Positions 33,601 to 44,908 are shown, counted from the stretch's first letter. The stretch is DNA of 64,000 bases from Branchiostoma belcheri (GCF_001625305.1 NW_017804498.1:465732-529731), one strand, 5' to 3'. Notes: generated by a model not told the origin, from the letters alone. Program-made: numbers and translations.

Positions 33601-36600
33601 CTCCTTGCGTCCATGGAGCTGGCAGCTGCAAAGCTAGCCAGCTGCAGCAGCTGGTCCAGGTGGCTGGTGAAGTCGTCGATGTGTGGACCCAACAGTGTCA
33701 GGGCAACCTTCTCTGTCACTGGGGACTCACTCTGTAGGCAGAACACACAATTGCCTTTAACCATCAACATGCAAAGGTACCATTTGGTAACCATTTAATA
33801 GTTAAGATGCAGGGAGAAGATTTAATTGATCAATTGAAAACAGGAAAGATATGAAAAGTTTGAAAATGCTTGCACCAAGGATTTAGCCCAGATGCCATCC
33901 TTTTCAGCTTTAGAAGTTTAGGCCCTGCCTGGATGTCTAACCTTCCATTGATGTTTTCCATACCTTGTTTCCCTGTGCTGCAGCCCTGAGCAGCCTCTCC
34001 AGCGGTTCTGTAGTCTCCACAAACGTGTCCACAACCTGCTGTAGAACAGCACTGCTCACCAGCTTATCCAGCTCATCTGCCTCACCAATCAGGTTGTTAC
34101 ATGCACCGGAGAAGTCGTTTCTGGGGAACCAATAGAAATACCTCAGCCAATGCCAAAATATGGCATTGGCTGAGGCCTAAATTGCAGAATGCACTGCACC
34201 TGTAAGAAACCCTGATTTTCCGTGGTTTCTCTTGGTCAACGTTGCATCAGAATTTTGTCTGTTGCAGACAATATCTTTTCCGCCATAACATTTGGAAACT
34301 ACAGACAGGATGTTAACCTTATATACGCAAATACAACCTTACAGTATATGAAACGTTCTAGCAAAGTGCTATGCACAATACATTACGCAAGGGTACAGTA
34401 CGCTCTGCCAACATGCTGTGCCATTGGCACTCGTGGGCACAAGCTTTGTGGGAGTCTGTGTCTTGATTTGAACATAAGGATTAGATACGGACATGGCAAA
34501 GGCAGTTTACTGGTTTTGGAAAGGAAACACAAATACAAAACAGCAGAAATGATGACCATAGACAAGAAACACAGCGCAACGGAAGGGATCACCAGAAAAG
34601 TAACAATCAATACATATACACACAGCTCTCTAATGATCTAATTCTGAAGTAAAGAATGAAATGAAGTTGTACCTCAGCTGTAGAAACTCTGGGTGTTCTT
34701 CCACAGATGTCAACAGCTGGGCCACCTCATTCCTGATTTTAAACACCTGCCGTTGAGAAACAAACACCTGTCAGTCACACCTGTCAGTCACACACCAGTT
34801 CTAATATAATTAGACAACCTTTGTGGAGTTTTTGGGACAACCAAAGAGATGATCTGACGTACTACATGTACAACAGAATATTACCCTTAACCAGAAGCAA
34901 TGTTTGAAAGTAACTTTCTCCTCAATACTGTAACTTAAAATAGCTTCACTAGACTAGACTTCACTTCACTAAATTTAGCTAAAAGCTAACAAGGCTATAT
35001 AATCCATTAGGATGTTATGCCCCACTTAACATTTACCTTAAAATTGCAACAAGGCATTACGATCTTACTTATATTTGTCCATTGCATTATTCTTAAAAAT
35101 AATCAAGCATTATAACACACAGATATAAAATTAATAAAATTTACAAAACACAATGTTCAGGTAATGTATCATAATATATATTATAATCATCATCATATTC
35201 AATGATTGTAACATTATTACAAGCAATAATTTCAAAGCAAGAAGAGCTTCTGACAAATTACTGTATTTTACCTTGGAAGTTTTCCACCTTCACTGGGTTC
35301 AATATCTACACTGCAGAATTACTGTTATATGCTACATTTAACCAACATGTACTATCCTGTTTCAGGTAGGGCTAAAAATTCATATCTCACACCATATTGT
35401 ACTGGAGATTTGAATCAGGTCTCTTCTCTAACAACCTTTGACCTACTCTTTGTTTCAAACAAAACAGGACTACTGTAGCCATGAATATTTGATAACTGGG
35501 CACAATGGGAATACTAGGTTAGACAGGTGGGCAGGTAGAACACAATGGATAATACCTGCAGCATGTGAGACAATGGATGGTGAAAGGTTACTACTGTTGT
35601 ATTTTAAAATCTTGAGGGACACAAGGCACTTTGGGTTATTGCAACATTCTCATATTATCTCCTCATATACTCAGGAGGAGTATATGAGGAGATACTCCTC
35701 ATATACTCCTCCTCATATACCAATTCGTCAAAAAGAAATTTGTCCTGTTTGAATACTTTTTGGTAACTTTTAATTCTTTTTTTTAAGATTATTGAAGCCA
35801 CAGGTACCACAACAAATCAGAGAAAATTATTTCCGGGAAGTATTTTGAATTTCTGTGATGCTCAAGTTCACAGACCTCTGGGAATGTACTGGAACTGTGG
35901 AGGGGATTGTATGATGTAATTCAATTTCAATTACACAACTTCCTGCTATCCCACCTGGCATGTGTAAGGTCACCTTTGCACTTGAATTTCCTATCAATCA
36001 TCAGTCAAAATCACCTTCCACTCATCATACAACCAATAGAATTAGGATAGAAAAAGACACAAACATACAGCTCAGCCACCCAAAACAATACTTCCGTACC
36101 CAGAAGTGAAAATGCTACTGACCTTTTTGCATGTCCTGACTATTTGGTCTTTTGTCTCAGTGTGAGACTCGTGTGCCACCAGCATGGCATGTCGTACAAC
36201 AGCCTCAAGTTCACTGTCAAGCTCCTCCGGCAGGAACTGGGGGTCATCCGAGGACAGCATACGGATCACCTGTAAAACAGGACATTGAGACTTTCATTTC
36301 GTAATCTGTGTTAGACAATCTCTCCCTGTTAGTGGCTGATTGGGCCTCATCCTTGAGAGCTTGCGTCCAAACACCTCTAACTCAACTACCGATACCTTAA
36401 GAACTCAGGATTCTTTATCACAATGAAAATCAGTCTAATAGGAACTCATAATCAGGATCCTGTCACTATGGAAAACAGTCATCACAGCCACCGACACATC
36501 ATGATAACAGACAGTTTTCAGTCTGAAAATAATTGGTCTATAATATCAACAGAATTAAGATATTCACAATTCTCCTAAATTAGAGGTGTGTGTTGGTCGT

Positions 36601-39600
36601 CAAGCTTCCGGGAGCCTGACCAGTGCCAGTGGACTATAATGTTGACATCTAACATGCTAATGTACACTTTAGCATAATGAAGAAGAAAATATCAGAAACA
36701 GATATCTAACTAAGGAAACTAAGAAAAAAGGTTGACACTGTTAATAGTTAAACATGTGCAAGGCTACCACATATTCTTTCTTACCTTATCTAAGGCCAGT
36801 GCAAAGTGCCCAGGCTCTTCCATTTCATCATCATCCACATTCCTGTTCTCTACAGCTGCCACAATTTCCCTCGCAGCTGTGCGCACCTGATTGGCAACAT
36901 AGTCGCGACTCGCCTACACAAAGACACGTATTAGTTACAGGTTGTTTCTTAATATACCATTAGGCAGTTCTCAACATGTCTGAACACAGTCAACATTTCT
37001 GTCATACTGTAGTTGCTGTAAAGTAATAATTCCAACAGTTACTAGCACTACACTGTAAATTACAATAATATCTGGTATAATATTAGATTATTTTACCCAA
37101 TTACATATACATGTACCTTAACACCAACACTAGCTTGGCACCATATACCTTCCTCAAGCATGCTTTAAAGGCTACTTTTAGACAAGGCTACAAAAATTGA
37201 ACAGGTTTTCGTACTTTTGTCATGGCTGGAAATCCAATTGCAATGGTCAAATTCTTGTTATGATTGGCGTAAAGAACAACAGGTGTGTTGACTCAGGTGT
37301 AATGTGTGTATGGGGATTTTCATTTGCTGCATTGACTGCCACCACCTGCAAACTTGAACAGTTTTTGGTATGATCCATACTTGTTGAAGTCTGACTGGTG
37401 CAGGTAAAGTCTGTCTGGTGCAGGTAATTTTTAATGCTACATGACTGTACACCCGACAATTATGCAGAAAAAAGTATTTCGGGCCCCATTTATCCTTACC
37501 TTGGCCTGTGGGTTGTCAGGGTACTTAACGTAAGTCTGCATGGCCGTGCTGAGCATGGGGACAGACTTCTTCAGTGCCATCATGGCGGTGATGGTCCGCT
37601 CGCGCTGGCGAGGGTTGGTCAGCTCCTGCTGCCGCTTGTCTGTCAGGTTGGCCAATAGCATTACAGCCTCAGAAAACCCCTGCAGCAGAATAATAACCAC
37701 TCAAGTTAGGTTACAATTCAAGCTTAAGGAACTCATTTCTCTGAATGTTGTTACAATGGTAGGTCTAGTAGACTTTCCTTCCACAACTTCTCAATGATTT
37801 AATATTCTCTTGAAGCTTACCCTGATTAGCCGCAAAGGACTAGAAAAGGGAATGTTGTGGTTCTGATTATGGTCCAAAATATGGTCCTTGTTTTCCCCTA
37901 GATTTTAGGAAAAGTGACAAAAACTGAAATGCATCAGGACACTGGTATAATTTTCATCATATTTCAACAATACTGATATACATGTATGCCATACAAACCC
38001 AAGTACATGTATGTGTGTTAATAAACTGAACAGAAGTACACTGGTTACTACACACTGGTGTTTTATCATAATATCACCAGGTCCTTTTCTATTACTGTAC
38101 AGAAGAACATAATTATGTAAAAACTACAGTAACTGTACATTTTAGTCACTCAGATGTCAATTCGAAAATTTTACATCCCTTGACAGCAATCTGCCACTTG
38201 GTTGGCAGGTTTTGGCTAGGGTCAGTTGGGCAAGCAGAAACACAACATTTTTCCTATATAGGAGTAATGCAGCTTCTTGTTGTTGATTTAAACATTTATA
38301 CAGGCACATCAGAGTACACACAGCAAGTATCCCCCACCTTGAAACAGGCTACCAGCCCCTTCATGTTGGAAGTTGTCATCATGACGTTGACCCTCTCCAG
38401 GACCCAGTGGGCTGCATGGACAATCTTCCTCACTTCTGCATCATCCCACACAAGCAGAACCTGGCACAGAAAATTTTATTCCAGTATCAATCTTTATCAC
38501 CTGGTGTTATAGTAACCTTCATGGAGTGTTTGTCTCTTTGTTTCTTTGCTTGCTGTCTGCTGTCATTTCAATTCAGTACAAGTGAGGGGGGAAATACTGT
38601 AGTGTAACAGTTACTGCAGACTGGCAGGAAGGTCAAATTGGAGGTTAAAATAGTCTCCCTCAGGCTGCAGGGACAAATTGAATGGTAAAAATGTTGCCTA
38701 ATACATGCTGTCTCACAATAATCAATAAAACAAGAAATTCAAATCAATTCTAAGTACATGTACTTCACTTGTAATCTTTGATCTTTCACCCTCTAACTTG
38801 CTTCCCTGCCAAATAAAACTTTCCTTGCCCATACATATCCACATGGAGATGATGTTATGTAATGAACTAATCCATCTGTTACATGTTACACAGTCCCTAT
38901 AATGATTGGATGAACCCATACTGCCACTCAGGTTTGACCAATCAGTGTTCCCCTATCAAATTCTGAGCAAATATTCAATTGACAGAATTTGTCTGGGCCA
39001 AGTCTTTTTTTGGCAGGGTTACTGACAAAGAGAATCTAGAGTACTGACTGCTACCTTCATAGTTCCCTGCAGCACGTTCCGTAGGGACTGTACCAGTGCT
39101 GCCCGTGCTGCGGGGGTGACAGCCACTGTCTGCAGGTTCTGTGCAGCGAGCAGCGTGTTTCTGCCAGCTGTGGACAACATCTCGCAGGCAGCGGGCATCG
39201 CAACCAGGAGTTCCTATAGGGGAGAGAAAACAGCAGGATTGGGATTAATGATCAGTTCGTGCTTATAAACCTGCATTTTTCCTCTGGTCTCTTAGTGTCA
39301 CTAACAAAAGGCTAGATGCTACCTGAAATGTCTGACCATTCCCAAAATCATATCCAGTTGCTTGAGTAACTGCTTTTTGGCATATCTTATGTCCTGGATG
39401 TCTAATCTTCACCAACATATTTGGGAACATATACTTCTGTTTTGTTTTAGGCATAACACACCAGTTCTGTACTGTAGGTACATGTATAAGCTACATAAGA
39501 CCAGACTGTAAGACCCTACTCTTTTCGATAAGTCTGGTGGGTTCTTTTAACATGCTTAGGGTACTAGATACTAGTACTCATTTTCACCTCAGGATCATGT

Positions 39601-40339
39601 CAAGTGAGGAAATAGGCATACATTACCCAACCCAAGGGCACAACATTGGGGCCTGGAAGTAATTCGAACCACATACCTCATCAGCTGACTCCTGTGTCGC
39701 CTTCTCTGCTGCCGACACCAACTCCTCCAGAGTCTTCATCACCTGTTCTGCACTGGGCACCAGGTTAGGCCAGGAGGGGGGGCGGCCATCCCTCCGCTCA
39801 CAGCTCTCATTAGCTATGATCAGCTGGGACACCTGCGCATGGAGTCATGGAGACAAGTTATGAAAGTGGCAAAGTACAATTTGACTGTTGTAATAACATA
39901 TTTGCTTTCTCTGTGGTTTTATTTTGCGGTAGAAGGGAATAGGAGATTTTTGCTGTGCTGACTAACTACTTACAAAACGCATTTGGCAGAAGTGTTATAC
40001 TGTATATGATTTTGCAGTAAGAGACTACTGACAAAAGTACAAACACCACATTTAACATTACACAATATACAGTAGGATTTTATTTTCTCTGCTAGTTAAT
40101 GTACCACATTTTCACAACTGTACGGTATTCGTAAATTATACCTACACACAAATACTCACACATACATTGACCCGTGTACATAGCGTTAGCGTTATTGGTC
40201 AATTTTCATCATCTTTCTTTTATTGTGCACATTTACTTCTTACCTGGGTTGCAATGGGTGCTAGTACCAGCTCAATGGACCTGGTCTGGACCAGGGAACT
40301 GAGCATGCTCTTGGACAGGTGGCTCCTTTCTAACGTCAT
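19495..40339 (-). CDS. Vinculin/alpha-catenin superfamily protein with enlarged rod (30 exons, 1,578 aa)
   Basis: Coding exons: 40339-40244, 39832-39677, 39213-39055, 38460-38338, 37679-37500, 36913-36785, 36269-36123, 34746-34673, 34120-33964, 33731-33602, 33340-33131, 32514-32317, 32010-31816, 30515-30309, 30084-29922, 29727-29484, 29144-28958, 28498-28358, 28093-28006, 27499-27319, 26853-26754, 26271-26071, 24965-24837, 23439-23067, 21988-21862, 21677-21543, 20955-20855, 20584-20482, 20253-20167, 19710-19495. The sum is 4,737 nt, exactly 1,578 codons plus stop, with consistent phases. It starts MTLERSHLSKSMLSSL, then TRSIELVLAPIATQVSQLI, like the vinculin/alpha-catenin N-terminus, and ends with a vinculin-like tail. 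Known members are cytoplasmic actin-linking proteins at cell-cell or cell-matrix junctions. Vinculin is about 1,066 and alpha-catenin about 900 residues; the excess here is an added helical rod. I cannot place it as vinculin, alpha-catenin or alpha-catulin, so no symbol is given. Confidence 0.93.
21297..21336. repeat. AAATA-type microsatellite
   Basis: AAATAAAT units in an intron of the vinculin-like gene. Confidence 0.75.
21862..23439 (-). CDS. Exons 24-25: Pro/Ser-rich linker before the tail
   Basis: Residues about 1199-1365. Exon 24 (373 nt, the longest) encodes a low-complexity stretch with many Ser-Pro and Thr-Pro pairs: SSPQPAPGGSPSPSW, KWSHTPSPVRSRPSTSPD, SSPRSPRGLM, KSISPVKPSREI. Exon 25 adds STPPKQLRSPFEPSS and RSPTVDQST. 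Vinculin also has a Pro-rich linker between head and tail that binds VASP, vinexin and CAP/ponsin proteins. Here the VASP-type FPPPP motif is absent, while proline-directed kinase sites are many. Confidence 0.85.
22333..22525. repeat. Second copy of the CCCAAGAAGACC repeat, with two internal hairpins
   Basis: Same order of blocks as 5974-6123, but it also contains the inverted pair CTATGCAGAC / GTCTGCATAG and a 50-bp palindrome (22429-22478). It lies in the intron between exons 24 and 25 of the vinculin-like gene. Confidence 0.55.
24837..30084 (-). CDS. Exons 15-23: extra helical rod with vinculin-type repeats
   Basis: Residues about 721-1198. Four segments carry the family signature of a conserved Trp followed by hydrophobic heptads: GTEWANQLAVLQPAVDSL (W about 816), CTEWSGKVVQLLSSVDSV (W about 934), QREWATKVLLLHGQVDGM (W about 1052) and KRQWGCKALLLYNTLRAM (W about 1175). 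The spacing is about 118, 118 and 123 residues. A fifth copy is the alpha-catenin-like RREWFNEVNSLVTAVDEM in exon 11. The length of each unit fits one four-helix-bundle vinculin repeat, so the rod seems to have grown by duplication. Exon 15 has two possible acceptors 6 nt apart (30084 or 30078). Confidence 0.87.
26955..27200. repeat. SINE-like dispersed intronic repeat (best copies 26955-27200 and 32640-32885)
   Basis: Shared blocks: CCCATTTCCTGT, CTGACCTTTTGAC, CTGCCTGTCAATC, CACCCATGTGCTGTCAA, CCCACAGCTTAGCCACCCAA, CAACACTTCC. Other copies are near 1165-1312, 32640-32885 and 35925-36110, and reverse copies near 12862-13060 and 27603-27690. All are in introns. No A/B box or poly(A) tail was confirmed, so the SINE class is a guess. 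Confidence 0.5.
30309..30515 (-). CDS. Exon 14: unstructured insert between middle region and extra rod
   Basis: A 207-nt phase 1-1 exon encodes about residues 652-720. It is rich in Leu, Pro, Ser, Asn and Gly (LLALPLPDLGNLQVSG, MATNQPMEGSTNPQDSY, NNLSSPPLKKTEIS), with no helical heptad look. It has no obvious counterpart in vinculin or alpha-catenin and sits exactly where the added rod starts. Its symmetrical phase would allow skipping. Confidence 0.75.
30950..31308. repeat. Element with CCCCTACGCTGTGATTT repeats and GTTCTCAC ends
   Basis: CCCCTACGCTGTG or a close variant occurs three times in tandem at about 30978-31035 with a period near 21 bp, then inverted (CAGTGTAGGGG) and again at 31267. 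The outer GTTCTCACTAGG and CCTGGTGAGAAC are inverted, suggesting a transposon-like unit in the intron between exons 13 and 14. Confidence 0.5.
31816..34746 (-). CDS. Exons 8-13: alpha-catenin-like middle region
   Basis: Residues about 331-651. VVDTFVETTEPLERLLRAA and QGN align with alpha-catenin SDSFLETNVPLLVLIEAA and NGN. IVRSSIRQLESLDPEVQPTV, VRREWFNEVNSLVTAVDEM, EEDIHQCKDAMHQQDEGQLK and MMGRTRRVIQITSQHIDN follow in the same order as the alpha-catenin M region. In alpha-catenin this part holds the tension-regulated vinculin-binding site. The similarity to alpha-catenin is stronger here than to vinculin, judged by eye. Confidence 0.87.
32640..32885. repeat. SINE-like dispersed intronic repeat, second well preserved copy
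   Basis: Contains TGTCTGACCTTTTGACATCC, CTGCCTGTCAATCTTCCCCC and CCCATGTGCTGTCAAACTAC in the same order as at 26955-27200. It lies in the intron between exons 11 and 12 of the vinculin-like gene. Confidence 0.5.
34141..34175. repeat. Perfect 15-bp hairpin just inside an intron
   Basis: CCTCAGCCAATGCCA, loop AAATA, TGGCATTGGCTGAGG. It lies 20 bp downstream (plus-strand side) of the exon 9 acceptor at 34121 and next to the MITE at 34186. Confidence 0.88.
34186..34417. mobile_element. Second copy of the AGCACGTCGGC-ended MITE (reverse orientation, degraded)
   Basis: When reversed, the 10692-10944 element aligns along almost all of this stretch; shared blocks include GGTCAACGTTGCATCAGAAT, ACATTTGGAAACTAC and ACAATACATTACG. 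The ends have decayed. It is in the intron between exons 8 and 9 of the vinculin-like gene. Confidence 0.72.
35657..35693. repeat. Perfect 16-bp hairpin in the intron between exons 7 and 8 of the vinculin-like gene
   Basis: ATCTCCTCATATACTC, loop AGGAG, then the exact reverse complement; parts of the arm repeat again to about 35720 (CTCCTCATATACTCCTCCTC). Confidence 0.85.
36123..40339 (-). CDS. Exons 1-7: N-terminal head helical bundles
   Basis: Residues about 1-330. Matches to the family include TRSIELVLAPIATQ (vinculin TRTIESILEPVA), VLLVWDDAEVRKIV, LTDKRQQELTNPRQRERTI (close to vinculin DERQQELTHQEHR and alpha-catenin AAKRQQELKDVGHRDQM), LKKSVPMLSTAMQTYVKYP, and FALALDKVIRMLSSDDPQF. In the family this region binds talin (vinculin) or beta-catenin and other alpha-catenin (alpha-catenin). 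Which partner applies is not evident. All exons here are phase 0. The ATG at 40339 has a purine at -3 and lies just before the conserved region. Confidence 0.9.
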
Positions 40340-43300
40340 GTCGAGAGGAAAACAACAACAACAACAGGTGTGTCACAGCTGGTGTGCCAAAACTTCGGCA
40401 GGGGAGGGGGGGTGATACGACCACACCCCTTAATACGGCATTACAGAACAAACCTCCTCGTTTGTTACCGAGACCTCTGCGTTTTCCATGTCTCTGTTAA
40501 AGGCGTCAGCGTTTCTAGTGAAATTTTAGAGAAACAGAGAAGCAATTGACGGAATTTTGTCGTCTGCGTCTTGCAGAAATTTGAAATGGCGTCCCAACAC
40601 CAAGCAACACTCAGCGCATGCGCAGTGAGGGGACTGGTGGGTAATTTGGAATCTACCATTCATTCATGGGTAGGAAATGACTTGAGTTAACTTTGTAGTC
40701 TTGAATGAATTTGACGCAAGAAACCGCCTTTACAAATTTAGTAAACCTGATAAATGATCAGACGAACGGTAACTGAACAGTAGACGGCCGATAAAAAATA
40801 TTTTTCTGGTCTTTTGGCATTTCCTGTTTATATACTAGTATATAAGATGCCTGAGTCACAGACAAAGCTGGAGATCAAAACATGTAGTTGAAAACTCTAA
40901 AATTAGCACTGAACTGCCTACGTGATTATCTAGATGAATTATCTGAGCATTGTATACAATTCTTAGCCGGACTCTACATACTAGTAGGTTACACTGGTTG
41001 ATTATCGCGAGGGTAATTGTTTATCGCGTCGTGAGTGCTTCCCATGGTGCTGAACGAGATATCCACCCGCCGACTCGGCTGCACCTGCTCCAAACTACCC
41101 TCGCTGTCCCACAACGATCGGCGAGAGCCATCTAGAGACTTTCGAAAGAAGTGCAGGCTGTATTTCCAGCTAGGAAGCCAATAATTAAAAAGACGCCTTC
41201 AACAGCGTACCAACCATCTTTCCAGCCCAAAGTTATAACGGTTGTGCTGAGTAAACGTGAAGTGAAAATCATCTCGAATCTGTTTAGTAGAATTTGTATG
41301 GGGATTCGAACTCACGACTTCTTTGTCCAGAGGCAGGGTCACTAATAACTGGACTATGTACTAGTATAACACGTGAATTCCTGTAGCTGCAGACTTAGAA
41401 GATGTAGCGTTACAGTTATCTATACAACCAGGAACGTTCAGAGAGACAAACATCAGATGTTCCGACTGCAATGCCAGATAGGTTTCATTCTAACTGCAAC
41501 GAAAACTATTTTCAAGCAAATGCGGGATGCCAACCACCCTTTGCATTCTTTGATGCCCTGCGACAGACACCAGAGCACACGGCGGTCCCTGAGAAACGGA
41601 AACCACATCTCCACACCGAAGTTTAGAACTGAAAGACTGAGTAAATCTTTTCTGTTTCAGGCAATAAGCCTCAGTAACCAAGATTTGTAAATAGTAGTCC
41701 GCCTCTGTTTTAATGGACCGACCTACAAAATTTTCAAACTATTTAATTTTAATCGTCAATGTCGTACTTTTTAATGTGTATCTCTTTCAAGGTTTTTAAT
41801 ATGTAATCACTTGTGCAATTCAGCCAACAATATGCATATGGCTGCCAATCAATGTGAATAAACAGTATCAGTATTCTACGCAAGAGGAAAGCTCATGACG
41901 GGCCAGCTACTCCCAGCATTCCTTTCTCTTGTTTTGTTTTGTTTTGTTTTGCTTTGTTTCTGCAAATGTATGAGGAGACGCCAATTAAAAAAATTATGTT
42001 CATAAACCAAAATTTCCAAACCTAACGACACGGAATAAAGAAAGGTTGTCTTTCTCACTAATAAAATTCATGGAACAGCTGACAGGCGGGCAAAACTTAT
42101 TTGTTGTCACACATTAGAGATGACCCCTCCTGAGTGCACTGCTATAAAAATAACAGGCGAAAGGAAAGCTTTTCCCTCAATGTGGCAGCGTCTCGATACA
42201 GAAAACCATTGGATTCATCTATATGTCCTCACAACATTAACACTGTTCAGTAGTTCGCGACCAAAAGCGTGGAAATGGGCCGATAAAAGATATGGTACGA
42301 CGTTTGGAGAAAGTTCATGGCCAAGCCGACCTATCCAACGAAGTTGCGGGAGGATTCAAGATCTAATGTAAGGACGTCTTCTAATCTAAGGACTTAAGAA
42401 CGTAGTAACATCTTGGGTCATCACCGGGGTACCACAAAAATGATAAAATCATCATGGCACAAGGATAGACTCTGCTGCAGAGTTTTGTTCAGAAATGTCA
42501 AGGTCTAAGATGCTCCATCTAAACCATCAACAGTCAAATAAAAGCACAAAAATAAGAGGGAAAAGATCCCATTGCCGTGGTGATCTCTCCCAGTTCTACC
42601 CGAAGAGATCGTTACGAAAAGACAACATAACGACGTGCCTTCAGGTAGTGGCCCTCGATTCACGACACATGACCAAATAAAGCTCAACTTTAAATGCTCT
42701 CTCGTTGGAAGAATCGTTCCCCGAATGGAAGGACATTTCGTTGAAGGCATACCAGTGGCTATTCCCAATCCTGACGGTGTCGTCATAGCGTAGTACCATA
42801 CTTTCTTTAATGTAGCCTACGCGTCTCCCAGGATATTCTATCTGTAATGGCTCTTGCGAAGTTCATGACCGGTCGACCCCATACGTGTATGTGCGCCTCG
42901 ATAATGACACCAGTTCCCAACCAGGGCCGAGGTACTAGGTGCCAGCATCACCAGTCGACTGATACATAGCTAACTAGAAGATGCCGTTCTCGTTAACAGC
43001 TAGGTGAAAATACTACAACGTAATATTGCATGGTTCCTGTGGTGATAAAACGTCACGGTTTCACCACTACGAAGAAAAGATGGCGGGAGAGAAATTGTCA
43101 AAGCGCCAAAGAGACAATCTGGAGTGTGCATATGGCTTAATTACTGCAATGTCCATATAGTAATATCCAAGATTCTTGATGATTTCAAGAACTTGATTTC
43201 CTTGTATATCAAAGTTTTTGTTGAAAACCATTTTTGCTCCAATTCTATGCTATGCGGAACATTTATTGTTGTATTCATATTTAAGCAAATGGTAGATGAT

Positions 43301-43805
43301 GTCCTTTACCTTCAATTCAATAACAACTTAAAGAACGGTTACTTGGTTACATGTCACTTGACGGTAGGGAAGCTGAAGAGACGCTGCACATAAATGGACA
43401 TTAATGACTTATTGATTCCATTTTCCGTACTTCGCGTGCCAACACGCGGCATTAAAAGGCCAGGCTTACGGCTAATGGCTGCAATTAATCATTGAGAGCA
43501 CTTGGATGTTTTCTAAGGTAAGTCGATTGTTGTTTAAAGGACACGCTAAATCTCGACGGGCCTGGATTAATGGAAAATGTCACCAGTCGCGGCACGAGCC
43601 CATTTTGGAACGATTCCACCGTCCCTGAGGAGTGCGTGTGCGTACGGTGGGGACTTCTGTTCTGTTGTACAGAACACGCCATTCACTCAACCACTTAAGA
43701 GTTTAGACATGCACGTCTGGGGACGGCCAAACTCAAGTGCGAGCACAGCTACTGCAAATCTTAACGTTCGCTCTCTCACGCGTATGTTTTATAAGTAAAC
43801 TTCAT

Positions 43806-43983
43806 GGCGCAGTCACACTCATCGTAGGCTGTACGATTTGATGCCGCAGTGTTTTAAGGCATGGCTGTGTCAGAACCAACCACTGAGAAGGATCTAAGGC
43901 AGCAAAACTCTTCCGAACACATGCACGACAATCACAACGATCCGCTTGCGATCGCACGACGATCTTACGATATATGTGACCAG
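43806..43983. mobile_element. TGGTCACA-family element
   Basis: Left end GGCGCAGTCACACTCATCGT, right end GATCTTACGATATATGTGAC; imperfect inverted termini plus inner GAAGGATCTAAGGCAGC and ACATGCACGACAATC. No coding frame. Confidence 0.65.
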
Positions 43984-44043
43984 AAGAGAAGGTCATTGAC
44001 CCTCGGTATAGTAGCCTAATCTGAAAATATAGGAGGATTCAGC

Positions 44044-44140
44044 CGAATCTTTATACATGTATCATACGTATTGGAATGAGTAATACAATAGACGAATCTT
44101 TATACATGTATCATACGTATTGGAATGAGTAATACAATAG
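44044..44140. repeat. 49-bp tandem duplication
   Basis: Two adjacent, essentially identical 49-bp units beginning CGAATCTTTATACATGTATC (44044 and 44093), intergenic. No mismatch seen within the copies, which points to a recent event. Confidence 0.85.
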
Positions 44141-44908
44141 GGGGTTTAACCCTATCAACCAAAATTAAATACAAAGCACAAAAAAAAACAAGATTTTCAA
44201 AGGCCTTGGAATAAGTGATTATTACTATTTTCATCATCCAATGACGGAATGGATGCACGTCAACCATCTATTATTAACCTGTTCTCTATTGTCTGGAGAA
44301 AATAAAAAGCTGGACCAACATATGAGGCCATTAGACTGCTGAAAGGGGAAGAAGAACGTGACCAAAAAGGTGAATCTCTTTTCTTTCTATGTAGCTCCAG
44401 ACTATAGATTTCAAAAACTAAAACTTAGTTGTTTAGACCAATGTAAACATTACATAAAAGGTATCCCTTTTTAAACAACTATGAGCTTTTTTATGCACAA
44501 AAGTTCAGGAAGCAGGCTGTCACTTTGCGTGCCTTATTAGTATGAATTAATATGTAAAATTGGGTTCCAAAAATGCATAGCTGGTATAACCACGTTTCTG
44601 TATAGCTGGTATAACCACAATTCTGTGTAACACACCAGCTTGTTGTTTCATAATTGTTGAGATTACTTAGCGGCTATGCTAGCCAATATGACCTGACTTC
44701 AGTAATGTGTTTTAAAGCAAAATGTAAAGTTTCAGATGGAATGTCAATATATTTCACATTCGTCTACTGTACCGCGAACTTTGTTTCATGTGATGCAATC
44801 AATTTTGATCTTTCCATTGTATTCATGTTGTATGATTGGGTTCTTTTTTTTCTCCTTGGTTAGGTTTTGTAAGACCACCCGTTGAGCACATAAACGCAAA
44901 AGACAACA

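Larger units (their letters stand above)
40340..44908. other. Intergenic stretch, no gene recognised
   Basis: The 5' UTR and promoter of the vinculin-like gene must lie at its left end (CpG-richer sequence at 40340-40660, no clear TATA box). Open frames at 41-43.8 kb have no recognisable domain. It also holds a TGGTCACA-family element (43806-43983) and a 49-bp tandem duplication (44044-44140). Noncoding 5' exons of the Ly6-type gene may lie here. Confidence 0.5.

Noticed and set aside
34222-34641. 139-codon plus-strand frame in the vinculin-like gene
   Set aside because: Lies mostly in a MITE and intron; opposite strand; no recognisable domain.
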